Below, piece by piece: positions 45,805 to 55,400 of a stretch of DNA of 64,000 nucleotides. A program made the position numbers and the translations under genes. The stretch comes from Undaria pinnatifida. Taxonomy: Eukaryota; Sar; Phaeophyceae; Laminariales; Alariaceae. The notes beneath the pieces are model-generated. The model did no database searches. It was not told where the DNA came from and saw nothing but the letters and a program-made list of their open reading frames with translations. How positions within the stretch are numbered: the first letter of the stretch is position 1; each line of letters opens with the position of its first letter. Location: positions 118,205 to 182,204 of the forward strand of contig JABAKD010000105.1 of NCBI GenBank assembly GCA_012845835.1, in the 5' to 3' direction.

Positions 45805-45925
45805 AAAAAAGTCTGGCATAGCACGCGCGATCGAAGTATCACACGCAGCTTGCAAAGCTGAGTTTTGATCTAAAAACCTTCTGGGTCGATCTCATCATCA
45901 CAGCTGAATCAAGTGTATTGTTTCA
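45805..45925 (-). repeat. Family D end, inverted and diverged
   Basis: CGCGCGATCGAAGTATCACA, CGCAGCTTGCAAAGCTGAGT and GATCTCATCATCACAGCTGA match the complement of family D. Together with TGTGCGCAGAAATTGTAAAT at 44641 it may bound a second, rearranged foldback copy. Confidence 0.7.
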
Positions 45926-46090
45926 TATTTTAAATATGCAATAAAGACCACGGGTACGTACCGTGTAAGGTACAAAACAAAATATGTGGTAGACGCTATC
46001 AAGGATAAAGGGTGTTGCTAGTGATACGATAGTTGCCCAATCGACGCCCATTTTTGTACACGACGAGCAGTTCGAAGCTTGGTGAGGGCG

Positions 46091-46353
46091 TACGCGGCTA
46101 CGATAACACCTAGGCAGCCCTTTTGGGCGGTAGCGTTTTCTGAACAACGGGGCTCCTTAAAGCCATATCGCCGGAACGCCATCTTTTTTCACACTGATAA
46201 TGGTGTGTAGGTTACCTAGTAGTAGCCCATGGGTCTGTGTATCGGGCTGCACTTCCAGTTCATTCTCGAAATATTTTTTCGGGTGAGGTGTAAGGCTCCT
46301 CATGGGAAGAGCCTCAGGGGAAAACATGGTGCACTCCCATCGTAGCATGCGTC
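46091..46353 (-). mobile_element. Family A TIR element
   Basis: GTACGCGGCTACGATAACAC at the left and CACTCCCATCGTAGCATGCG at the right. AACGGGGCTCCTTAAAGCC and GTAGCCCATGGGTCTG lie between them, and the right half also holds GGTGTAAGGCTCCTCATGGG. Confidence 0.7.
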
Positions 46354-46780
46354 GTGCTGATGGAAGTTGCACCTCTTGGCCCTGGCGTTCTCTGACAGAC
46401 GACGGAGCACCGCAAGTGTTAGTGGGGAACTAGTATACCCAGTCTCGCAAGTCTCGTCAAAAATTCTATTTTTTGTTGTTCAACGGTCGGTTGTGCGGTA
46501 TTACTCAACACTGAACATGAACACATGAACACCATTGCAGTATAGATTATGTTTCCCGCACTCAGTTTTCGAGTGATGTACATATATGGAGTTCTCCGAG
46601 AAGGGGAGAAACTCTGAAAGGCTAGGTGCAAACCTCCTAACCCCCTGTTGCAGCTGTCCGTACCACATGTACTAAATACAACCCACGATACATATATAGA
46701 CTAGATATGAAAAACCTCATACACGCCTATTGTTTTCTAATCAGATGTGGTGTCACGAGTTTCTATGCCCCATACTCACC
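46354..46780. other. Gene-free stretch
   Basis: No gene or clear repeat recognised. Confidence 0.4.
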
Positions 46781-47036
46781 CAGGCTACTGCAGGAGGGTC
46801 CCTTTCGGGACACTTTGTTCGCAGTGGTTCGAGGTCACTCGCGCGAGAGTAGCCCCTCTTGTTCCTTCGCGGTCTTACAGAGTTCTAGCTGGTTAAAACA
46901 GGCGACACCAATCCGCAATGAAATGGTAAGCTACGCAGCGCCATAAACGTCGCCTGACGTCTTTTTTTCCGTGAGGTACTGAGTCACTTGCGCGACTGAA
47001 AATGGGGGTACCCCCCCCCTAGCCTAGCCTTGGTCT
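46781..47036 (+). mobile_element. Family C TIR element, well preserved
   Basis: Starts CCAGGCTACTGCAGGAGGGT, has GAGGTCACTCGCGCGAGAGT near 46840 and GAGTCACTTGCGCGACTGAA near 46981, and ends CCCCCCTAGCCTAGCCTTGG. The organisation matches the copy at 8.3 kb block for block, including GGTCCCTTTCGGGACACTTT versus GGTCCCCCGTTTGGGGCCTG. Confidence 0.75.
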
Positions 47037-47164
47037 AGTCTAGACATATAGACTAAAACCCGTCTTCTAATTACCAGAGTTGACGGAAAATTGACGTTAT
47101 AACGTAGGTTGTTTCCACCTACACACATAGATAGCACAACAGGTTTATGGCCTCAATAGCATTG

Positions 47165-47700
47165 GTCGAGGGTTCCCCCTCCGCCCGCCCTCGGCCAATC
47201 AGGGGGCGAGGCGCGCCCGGCAGACCCGGGGAGGAGTAGGGTCCATTCCCGATTCAGAAATAATTCCGTATCACTACAACTCTGACGCCCCGTGGATGAA
47301 ACCGGGAGTCCCCCGGATTGGCATCGCCCCGTACGATGTTGAAACCTCAAACCCGCTGGCCCATCGCTGACTGACTGGAGCACGTAGAGTCAGCGCCACC
47401 CGGGGAGGATAAGGCCCATGTCCAGATCAAAAACCCTCCATATCTCTACAACTTCAACACCCCGTGAACGAAAACGATGCTCTCCCGGATCAACACCACC
47501 CCGCACGGTGTAGAAAAGCCGACGCCGCTGGCCGATCGCTGATTGGTTGGGGCTCGTACATGGAGCCGGCGCAGCCCGGAGAGGATAGAGCCCCATCACT
47601 GGTTCGGAAATCCTTCCATGCAAGGAAGAAACACACATAACTACACCAACACCGATCCCGCGCTTCCAGTAGACCTGGAAATGACCCAAACAACAGCAGC
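47165..47700 (+). repeat. Tandem array, units of about 175 bp
   Basis: CCCGGGGAGGAGTAGGG, CCCGGGGAGGATAAGGC and CCCGGAGAGGATAGAGC begin successive units at 47225, 47399 and 47575 (spacings 174 and 176). Each unit repeats CTACAACTCTGACGCCCCGT-type and GCTGGCCGATCGCTGATTGG-type blocks. About 2.8 copies. Confidence 0.8.
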
Positions 47701-48271
47701 ACAGACAGGCACCACAGCGACAGCACGACCTTCACACCTCTTCTGTCTGCTCGAACGAGTCTGGGACGAAAGCTGCAACCCCCTTACACGATACCGTAAC
47801 GATTGCTATTGTTTCCGTGGATGCCATCTATGACCTTCGCCTCGCGCAACCCAATAATAAAGAATGTGGTGCACGAAGCGTGATGATTTTGGCGCTTGCA
47901 TACTTATGTAGCTATATGAGGATCAGCGCATGCTACGTTGGGGTTATACACGTATAAATAGTTTTGACTGTGCCTCTTAGATGGGAGGAGGCATACCTTA
48001 TGCTACGCTAACCTGGATGAGACAAAACCTTATGCTACGCTGAGCTGGATAAGACAAAAAAGTGAAACCCGATGAAAATATCCACGGCGTAGGAACACAA
48101 GAAATTACATGATTGAGTAAATATGGTATTCCGAAGACATGATATTTTATAGAACGCTCCTCGATAAAAAAGAATTTTTTCATTACAACAAGTGCAATCG
48201 CGAGGTCGTAGCACGGGTCGATCAGCTACTACTTCCGTAAGTGCACGCAATCGACACGTTAAACATCAGTT

Positions 48272-48791
48272 ATGTTTACCTTGGGCGTTTCCCATGCTAG
48301 CTCCTCTCAGAGCACGAGAATGACCTCCATCCTTCAGATTTCAAGTGTTATGCAGCTGTTGGAACAGGAAGCGCGGTTGATTGACGAGCCACCAAGTGCA
48401 CTGCTGGCGGTATGTACGCACGACGTGCCAGGTGGACAGATTTTTTTGCTTTTTATCTTCCATATTTGCGTGGCATCGAGAGATACCAGGTACATGGCGG
48501 CGCGCCGTCCATTTGTATTGGAAGGATGTCTACGACGGGATCAAACCCATCGACATGTCTGAAGATGGCGTTAGGTTGATCCTCCGTCGTTGTGGATGGT
48601 ATCCGAAAATTCCAGGTAGGTATCGAGCGATTCTTGCCACAATAGGTGAAGTTCACTACTATGAGTTTCCACAACCCGATGTATGTGAAGGATTCCCACG
48701 ATGGAGGGCGGTATTCCTTACCCCTTTTGATTCAGTGACTGTCGATGTTTTCGCTAACCTTGTCGTCCCAAAAATAATTCGAGATGGTTGA
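48272..48791 (+). CDS. Two-exon gene of unknown function
   Basis: Two overlapping plus-strand frames become one protein of about 153 residues if a 58-bp GT-AG intron at 48432-48489 is removed. The donor is CCAG/GTGGAC and the acceptor GATACCAG/GTAC, with a T-rich tract inside. The split codon GGT is completed exactly, which chance would rarely give. The ATG is at 48272, with an alternative in-frame ATG at 48320, and the TGA is at 48789-48791. The joined protein reads QLLEQEARLIDEPP near residue 30, HDVPGTWRRAVHLYWKDVYD across the junction, then LILRRCGWYPKIP, GEVHYYEFPQPDV and FPRWRAVFLTPFDSVTV. I do not recognise the family. Hydrophobicity is moderate and there is no signal peptide or obvious membrane helix. 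It sits between two tandem arrays. The intron is inferred from sequence only. Confidence 0.45.
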
Positions 48792-49320
48792 TCCAGCCCT
48801 TCGTTGACCTGCTAGAGAGGCTGCACTCAACGCTTTTGTATTCCTCGATGTTGTCCCCACTGCTGTTTCTACATGGATATCAACCGTTGGCTCATTGTGG
48901 GAGTGCGTTAATTACCAATTTCATAACTGATAGTTGATGTCTTCGCTGATCTTTGCGCGAATCTCAGTGGTCATTGCTGATCTAGCCTCCCCCGTCGATG
49001 CGCCGTAGTGGCTGTTCGCATTGCCGCGAATTTCCTTGCTGTTATCCTCGCTGGCGAAGTACATGTATATACTACGTGGATGTCAACGTTTGGCTTGTGG
49101 GGATGCTTTAATTCCCGTTTTGATCACCCATTGTTGGGGTCTTGGCCGAGATTCGCTGGAATAACCATGGTTCTGGCTGATCCAGCCCCCCCGTGATCCG
49201 CCGCAGCGACTTTCCATACAGGAGACGTAACTTTGGTCACCGTCGTTCTCACTGCCATACCACGTCCACATGGATGTCAGCAATTGGTCTAGCGTAGGAA
49301 TGTGCTCGTTTGCAGGTGCT
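48785..49320 (+). repeat. Tandem array, units of about 200 bp
   Basis: CTACATGGATATCAACCGTT, CTACGTGGATGTCAACGTTT and CCACATGGATGTCAGCAATT start comparable positions at about 48870, 49072 and 49267. The units share GCTGATCTAGCCTCCCCCGT/GCTGATCCAGCCCCCCCGTG and a following GCCGYAGYGRCT block. It begins just after the stop of the two-exon gene. Confidence 0.7.
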
Positions 49321-50912
49321 CGTTAACGTGCGAACCGGCATGTATGTATCAAACCGACTTGGGCAGTAACAATAAAAAGGCCCCCTCGAGGAATTTGTGG
49401 TGACCACCTGATGAGACGTCTCCGTGGGCCTTTGCCGGGAAACAAGTCGCCCAGGCCTGTTTTGCCCGATGTCGTGGCCGTACCTGCTGCTGATATGTAT
49501 CACACCGTTGCCTTCATTGCCGTCGTTGGGCAAGGATTCGACATGGACGATTCATGGGTATCGGTTTTGGGCAAACATTTTTTCTGAACGGTTGGCTCCT
49601 TAATAAGTCAAAACCGTTGGAACTCTATTCTTGCTTCTCAATACTCGTTATTTATGCACACCTAGGCCATGGAATTGTTCTAATCGTGATGCACCTTCGT
49701 TTTTCTCAAAATCAGTATTTCGGCTGGAGACAGAGTTCCTCAAGTAACGAGTGAAAGAAAGAAATTTGTGCACCTAAACCGTACGTCGTGATATGGCATT
49801 GCCGTTGGAAGGCCGTTGTTTGTACCTGCAGATATCGGCAATTACCCAGAAAAAAGGTTTTTAGAAGGTTTCCATATGTATGTGTAGGAAGGCGTAACAC
49901 GTGAGGCGAATAGCAGGTGGTCGTTTTTACATTGATGTGTATCGACGCTGTGACCCTGTGATCAGAGCTGCGGAGTTGGCACCGAAGTGTCTGTAAAGAC
50001 CACTCACTGGTAACGGAGAAGAAACAGAGAAAATGGATTGGAAAGTGGCGTTAAAATTTTAAAACCAAAAAAGTAGGAAAGAGAAGGAGAAGAGTCGAGG
50101 AGGAAGGAGATGTGAGGAGTGATCGAGGTAGGGCTGACCGTCACTTGATCAACACGGCACAATGCCCACGCTACGGGCAGATGTACTCTACGGGTTGTTG
50201 TACTCACCGACAGACCGTCCTGTAGTGAAGTTCCTCGTTCCACGATAATTATGGTGGGAAGTTTATTAAAACTTGAATGTAAAATACACCGACGGGAAGT
50301 AACAATCCGAGATTCCTCGCACATTGTATTTCTCTGCATCTAGAGTAAGATACTCAGTTTACTCACGGTAGTAACTACGAATCAAATGAATGCCAATAGA
50401 CTGCAGAGTCCATGTCCCAATACTACGCTCACTGCGGTGTCAGAACACGGGGTGAAAACGGGACGTACCTGTGGCGTGTTACCGAGAAAACTTCGAAATG
50501 TCTCCATAGGAAGATTAGGAAGACGTTTCATGTTAGGGAAACAACGGGTGTGCATTTGGTAGCCCCCCTGAGCTTAGTTCAGGGGGGCGTGGAAATGGCA
50601 TGGGATACTGTCGTCCAGCTCTGAATATCGAACACGTGAGTAATCACAAGGACTGCAAAATAAGCTTGACATGGCAAGGGGACTTTCTGTTTCCCCACTC
50701 CAATGTTATCACATTGGCATGTATGTTGTGGATGGTTCAGATGGCTGCGGTTACGGTAGGGGGGGTCACTTGAAGGTCTCGCTTTAGTGGCCGCCCCAGT
50801 TACTTTTTATCTTAAGATGAATGCTACCTTCGAGGAGCACCATTTGTTTTCAAACCCTCCTCACTTGGAGAGCTCTACGTCTCTCCGAAAAATTGATTCG
50901 AGAGGGGGAGAA
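49321..50912. other. Gene-free stretch
   Basis: A family A relic (minus) is at 49565-49785, with GGTTGGCTCCTTAATAAGTC, CACCTAGGCCATGGAATTG and GTGCACCTAAACCGTACG. A family C-like end (GCTGCGGTTACGGTAGGGGG) is near 50743. No gene recognised. Confidence 0.4.
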
Positions 50913-50913
50913 A

Positions 50914-51183
50914 CATGCGTTCTACGATAGATGTGCACCACTTTTAATTCTGGGGTTCCTCAACTTGGGAGCTTAAGACCTCTCCCAAAAACGGATACGA
51001 CAGAAAAAAATAAACTGCTACAATACCGGATGAAGCATCCCATGGCCCTTAGGTACACAATGGGAATCATGCAACATAATGGCATATACTTCGAAGTATA
51101 TATCTGACGATTTTGGTTTAAGGAGCCCCGTCATTCAGAAAACATGATACCCAAAAAGTGCTACCTCTACCGTAGCACGCGTC
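50914..51183 (+). mobile_element. Family A TIR element with 18-bp internal palindrome
   Basis: ATGCGTTCTACGATAGATGT and GTGCTACCTCTACCGTAGCA ends, plus GGGAGCTTAAGACCTCTCCC, GATGAAGCATCCCATGGCCC and TTAAGGAGCCCCGTCATTCA. ATATACTTCGAAGTATAT at 51084-51101 is a perfect palindrome not seen in the other copies. Confidence 0.8.
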
Positions 51184-51339
51184 GAAAGTATTACACGATG
51201 AACACGCCCATGTGTTAGGCATGCAGAAAACAAAATCTAAAATCAGATTGAATTTCGGATGATCTACTAAACTAAGAAGCCCCGCGAATTTGGGAATCGA
51301 TTCAGCCACAAAGTTTTACGTCTATCGTAGCACGCGTCT
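51184..51339 (+). mobile_element. Family A right half, abutting the previous copy
   Basis: GATGAACACGCCCATGTGTT, GGATGATCTACTAAACTAAG, AAGCCCCGCGAATTTGGGAA and the right end TACGTCTATCGTAGCACGCG. The left half is missing, so a second copy was truncated or inserted next to the first. Confidence 0.65.
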
Positions 51340-51762
51340 TTAAAACATTTGTTCGGTTCATGGTATCCACCGCCACCGATCGAAGTGGGTGGTATTGTGA
51401 GCCAACCGAATAAATTCTATGTGCGTTTCTGAGCGAGGTGCGGAGCCACTCCCGCGCGTGTGTCGCCTATAACCGGTAGTGCAGGAGAGGGCAACACACT
51501 ACAGCAAATACCACAGCTCTGGTCCAATGGTTTAGAGCCCGCTGGACCGACTGCTGTCTGTACCCTTTTGCGGTAGTTTTTATATAATTTTTTCTTCTTT
51601 ATCATAATATATACAGACATTTTCTTTACCGGCTACATCTGCTGTAGAACACGGATGGATGTCAGCATTCCATACTTCCGATAGATTCGATCCTATTTCA
51701 CGATTGATGACATTGAGGGCAGATCAATCCCTGGTCGATGGAATCCGCATGGCCTATAGAAA
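51340..51762. other. Gene-free stretch
   Basis: A family C-like GCGAGGTGCGGAGCCACTCC is at 51433. No gene recognised. Confidence 0.4.
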
Positions 51763-51981
51763 ATGTACCGAGTGAGAGCCGGACGATCTGAACTCCCTAG
51801 CGAAGTGATCTCTGGGTTTGACATGTACTACACAAATCCCCGACAAAATGTAGTAGCGACAAAAAATGGGACATTGACTACCAGGTATCTAGACTTTGAG
51901 CTGTCCAATGTGTGCAACATTAGGCCCGTCGTGCGAATGCATTCATCACCACTTGCACAAGCGACTGCTGTTGATGGTTGA
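51763..51981 (+). pseudogene. Possible GH16-like glucanase exon fragment
   Basis: A 72-codon frame contains GFDMYYTNPRQNVVATKNGT followed by LTTR. GH16 laminarinase and related beta-glucan enzymes carry a block of the form YYT..P.NV.V.NG.L that this resembles. The following CCAG/GTATCT could be a splice donor ending the exon near 51885. The catalytic ExDxxE block is not present in the window part, so activity cannot be argued. The right part of the frame (CNIRPVVRMHSSPL) is unassigned. This is a motif-level guess. Confidence 0.25.
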
Positions 51982-52139
51982 TGGCCAATACTATGGTAGT
52001 GGGGGTATACAATTTTCATTTCTCCGTATTAGTCCGCTCAAACGCGAACGTGAGTTTGATCTATGCCTGCAGTGTACCAAACGTCTTCATGGCGGCGCCT
52101 ATCGAGAAATTGAAAAGCATTCGAAAAAAAAAGATTTAT

Positions 52140-52225
52140 TGCAGCCACTCGCGCGAGGGACTCCGAGTCACTGAGGAGTGCATGCTTTAAAGTGACCCCA
52201 CCGCCGTAGCCCTAGTCTGATGTCG
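52140..52225 (-). repeat. Family C end fragment
   Basis: GCAGCCACTCGCGCGAGGGA and TTAAAGTGACCCCACCGCCG, then GTAGCCCTAGTC, in family C order. Confidence 0.55.
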
Positions 52226-52550
52226 TTTCTGACCATTGCCCAACACACCGCTCATCCTGGATGATTCAGGTCATTTTTGACAGGCTAGAGTAGATGCTCC
52301 AACCGCGCGGACATTCTTGCAGTTGCCATCACGGCTGTTGCAGTGAAGACAACGGGGACAAAGGAAGCAGCAGTGAGGACAGCCACCTAGAGGGTAGAAA
52401 AATACCGGGATGGTCCAGGATGAGCACAACCTTCCAGGGTAAGGTCAGAAAAGACACCAACAACAGTCGTTCATCAAAAAGCGGGAGCGAAACACATTTG
52501 TTCCAAATAAACGGCCGGGAAGAGCGTAACCTGTACCTGGATAGGGGTGA

Positions 52551-52804
52551 GACGCGTGCTGCGGTGCATATCGCACGTTTCGGTCGAAACGTTAGCTGAA
52601 TGACGGGGCCCCATGACCAAAAATCGTCGAAACATAGTCCCTTTTTTCTAATATTTTTTCTGTACACCTGGACCATGAGATTTTTCGTCGGGCAAAACTC
52701 TTATTTTTCTCCAAAGCAGTCTGTTTTTGGGTAAAGTATAGAATAAAGCTCCTCAAGTGAGATTTCTCGCTATAGAAAGGGGAATCTCTGCCGTTGCATG
52801 CCTC
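52551..52804 (-). mobile_element. Family A TIR element, degenerate right end
   Basis: GACGCGTGCTGCGGTGCATA, GAATGACGGGGCCCCATGAC, AAAATCGTCGAAACATAG, TACACCTGGACCATGAG and a weak right end CTCTGCCGTTGCATGCC. Confidence 0.65.
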
Positions 52805-53176
52805 ATAAGACTGACGCTTTGACCACCTGATTTGTGATTGACCGAGGCTCCGCAACAGAAGAACCACCAAATATCGTCAGAATCATATTTGTGTTCAAAA
52901 ATGTTATTCGCCACAGCAGTGGTTTGCCCACTATCAAGACCATACTGTGACAGGCCAATTTTGGGGGTCTTACATCTACTGCCAGGTATGGCCTCATCCT
53001 TTTCTACAGCAAAAACATCTTACCGATATAGTACTTCCAAGTACGGTTATATTTCGTGCCATGCCAATTTACCCGGTATCACCTCTGTGATGGTCTTGTT
53101 TTTACTGCGAAAACTGCCATAAACTATTTCCAATTTTTTTTTTCGGGACAGCCCGATGTACAACATGGTGTTGTTT
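52805..53176. other. Gene-free stretch
   Basis: Short plus-strand frames with no recognised motif. Confidence 0.35.
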
Positions 53177-53392
53177 TTACCATGCAAATAGACCCGATGG
53201 CTTTTCGTGACCTGCCGATTCTATTGTTGTATTATTAAGTTTGGCTATGTCAATGTCAACTCCATCGAGGGGTCGTAATAATGATAGCTGCAATGCTGCC
53301 CAGCAGTTAACAAGTAATCTATATTGAGCCGCTGATCGGTACACAGTCGCCTGTACTGAGTAGGCCACATCAACACAAGTGCGGCAGTACAA
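53177..53392 (-). pseudogene. Possible Copia RT 3' fragment
   Basis: The minus frame has DVAYSVQ and, later, NCWAALQLSLLRPLDGVDID. This resembles the Copia stretch R-PD-I-AYxV ... HWxAxxxLLRYLxGTxDI near the end of the reverse transcriptase. The spacing is roughly right but many residues differ. Nearby gag sequence of the same type supports a decayed Copia copy in this area. Confidence 0.25.
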
Positions 53393-53759
53393 GCACTATG
53401 GCATGCCCAATGCCGATTACGTAGGTACCGGCAAGTGTAACCAGTGTCGTTTAATGAGCAGATTCATCCTTGAGGGACACCCCAAAATTTCCAAACTGAC
53501 GATGAGGGTTCGGGGTATCGGAGATACTATTGTGTTGATCCAGGGTGGTCGAACTGAGACAGCCAAGCGTGTTCCTCACACGGTCGCACACGTTCCTCCC
53601 TCCTCCTCTTCTCCTCTTGGGCAAGACCGACAATGACGAAAGCAGACCTCGCGCCGATACGATAAGGCGACCCATGGTGTTGCTGACCGGGCGGTCCCTG
53701 CTGATATCGAGGCGACTCCTTGTGTTGGTGCTGATGACCGAGCAGTCCCTGTTGTTTGT

Positions 53760-54150
53760 TCAAAAGCAATATTGTGAACCCCGTGTCGAAGTCGTCTTGA
53801 CGACCGGGTTATTGTCGGTGTCAGAGAGAAGCGGATTTGGGCACCCATGACAGCCGCCGTGTGCGCTAGTCCGTGAACGCGGAGCCCCTTGCGTGTAGCT
53901 CTCGATGTCGTTGTGCGTGGTCGTCCGATACACGGTGCACCACGTCTGCCCAGCACTGCCCCTGGTTCCAGATTTGTTCGGGCCAATAGGTTTACTTTTT
54001 TTACCTGTCGGCGTTGGAAGGCACGGCGGAGCCGCTCCTTTTCTCCCCGCCTTGCCGCAGTTGTAGCAGGCAATGGAACTGGAATCAGATGATGCTGATG
54101 TTGTGGTCATGGCAGTTGGTTGTACCATTCGGGACATTTTTTCGAGACTC
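53760..54150 (-). pseudogene. Copia gag C-terminal fragment
   Basis: The minus frame reads SSIACYNCGKAGRKGAAPPC, a knuckle with the first two Cys intact and the last Cys displaced, then a Lys/Pro-rich stretch, and GQTWCTVYRTTTHND followed by YTQGAPRS. The last part aligns with KWCSVHKTTSDDGTECYKQG in the gag at 4.6 kb, so both derive from the same gag family. The N-terminal 55 codons of the frame lie in family A repeat sequence, so the gag piece begins near 54140 and is truncated there. Confidence 0.6.
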
Positions 54151-54550
54151 CGTCCGACCTCGTTAACTAAGTAACAACCGAATATCGTTGGAATGCAACT
54201 GACTTTTGCCATAGAGTGTGTGCCTGGGTCATAGGATTGTCCACCGGGTTTCCAGTTTCTATTCTGTATCAGAGGCGGGGTTTGAGTGAGGTAAAGACCC
54301 ATAGCACTATTGGGATGGGGAGACGTTTTTTTCTGAGGATCTTTCCTTGAGGAGCTCTACCACTTACCCCCAGACTAAGCTTGACAGAGAATGAAAGGGG
54401 AATCGTGGAACCCGCTGCACAATCCCATAGGCAGTTAAAGATATATTAAAAACAGAAGTGATATTCCGACGATATATTGAGTAGGTTCCCGATGAAGGAA
54501 CTTGTAGTCAGAAATATGTTGGCCCTGAAGTACTACCTCAATCGCAGCAA
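54150..54550. mobile_element. Two family A relics, back to back
   Basis: 54160-54310 is in minus direction (AATATCGTTGGAATGC, TGGGTCATAGGATTG). 54313-54550 is in plus direction (CCTTGAGGAGCTCTACC, ATTCCGACGATATATTG, a GTACTACCTCAATCGCAGCA end). Confidence 0.5.
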
Positions 54551-54689
54551 CAGCAACGGTCTGAAGAGGTTCTCATGTGAGGAGACTCAGGAGAATTAGG
54601 GGACACCCTAACGTAGCATGCTTCCAAATGGTATCTCAGGTGTTGAGCAGCATCAATATCAACGTGGTGATCCCGACCGGAACGAAGGC

Positions 54690-55400
54690 GCGGGAGAGAT
54701 GTGACGCCGAGCAGAACAAGCCACTTCACGGCACGGAGAGGAAAAGCCTCGAACCTGGTGGGTTATCACCACTTTCAGCTGCCGAAGAGGTCACCGCGGG
54801 TGTGGCGCATCGCTACCATGGACGGCAAGGGTTTGTGTTATTCACAATGAGGGCGTGGTCGCTCTTTCGCGAGGTAGCAGGACGGCCATCTGCCAGTCGC
54901 TGGACCGATCCCTGCGGTCGATGAGAACACAAACATCGCCTCGAATTCTTGCCACTTTCGCTGTGACAGAGAACAAAATACTATGTAGAAGGGTGTCACA
55001 GCCATTTTAGTCGTATCAGGTGCACACACGCTAGTTCAAGGATTATATCAGTGATGTTACTGATATTGTAACGCCACTGAAATGAGCCTTGAGCTAGAAT
55101 GGGGCTACCTCGCACAACAGAGACATCTCGATATCGCCGGTCTTGATGGCTATCGACGCAAAAGTGCAACATGGTCTCGACAACGGCTTTTTCGTCTACC
55201 TCAAGAGAGCTGTTCCCAGCTTCAACTCACAAATTGCCACCTAGGTACCTACCTCTCATGCTAGAGACCACAACCGCCTTCCTCGTCGCGCAAACCCTTG
55301 CAGTCAATGGCAAGGATGCACAACACCACAGTGAGTCCTTGGCGACAAATCTCCAACAGCGGCCAGGACAAGCCGTCCCTGACCGTGCCGCGAGGTGGCA
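54690..55400 (+). repeat. Segmental duplication, left copy
   Basis: Matches 56620-57341 in the same direction over about 0.7 kb, with landmarks GATGTGACGCC, GGTGGGTTATCACCACTT, AAGAGGTCACCGCGGGTGTG, CTACCATGGACGGCAA, GACGGCCATCTGC, CCACAGTGAGTCCTT and CCGTGCCGCGAG. No open frame is kept in both copies, so an ancient duplicated non-coding segment or dead gene is likely. Confidence 0.7.

Noticed and set aside
48272-48562. Ubiquitin-conjugating-enzyme-like reading of exon 1 (EARLIDEPPSALLA)
   Set aside because: Only a weak similarity to the E2 N-terminal helix region; the HPN motif and catalytic Cys are absent from the joined protein.
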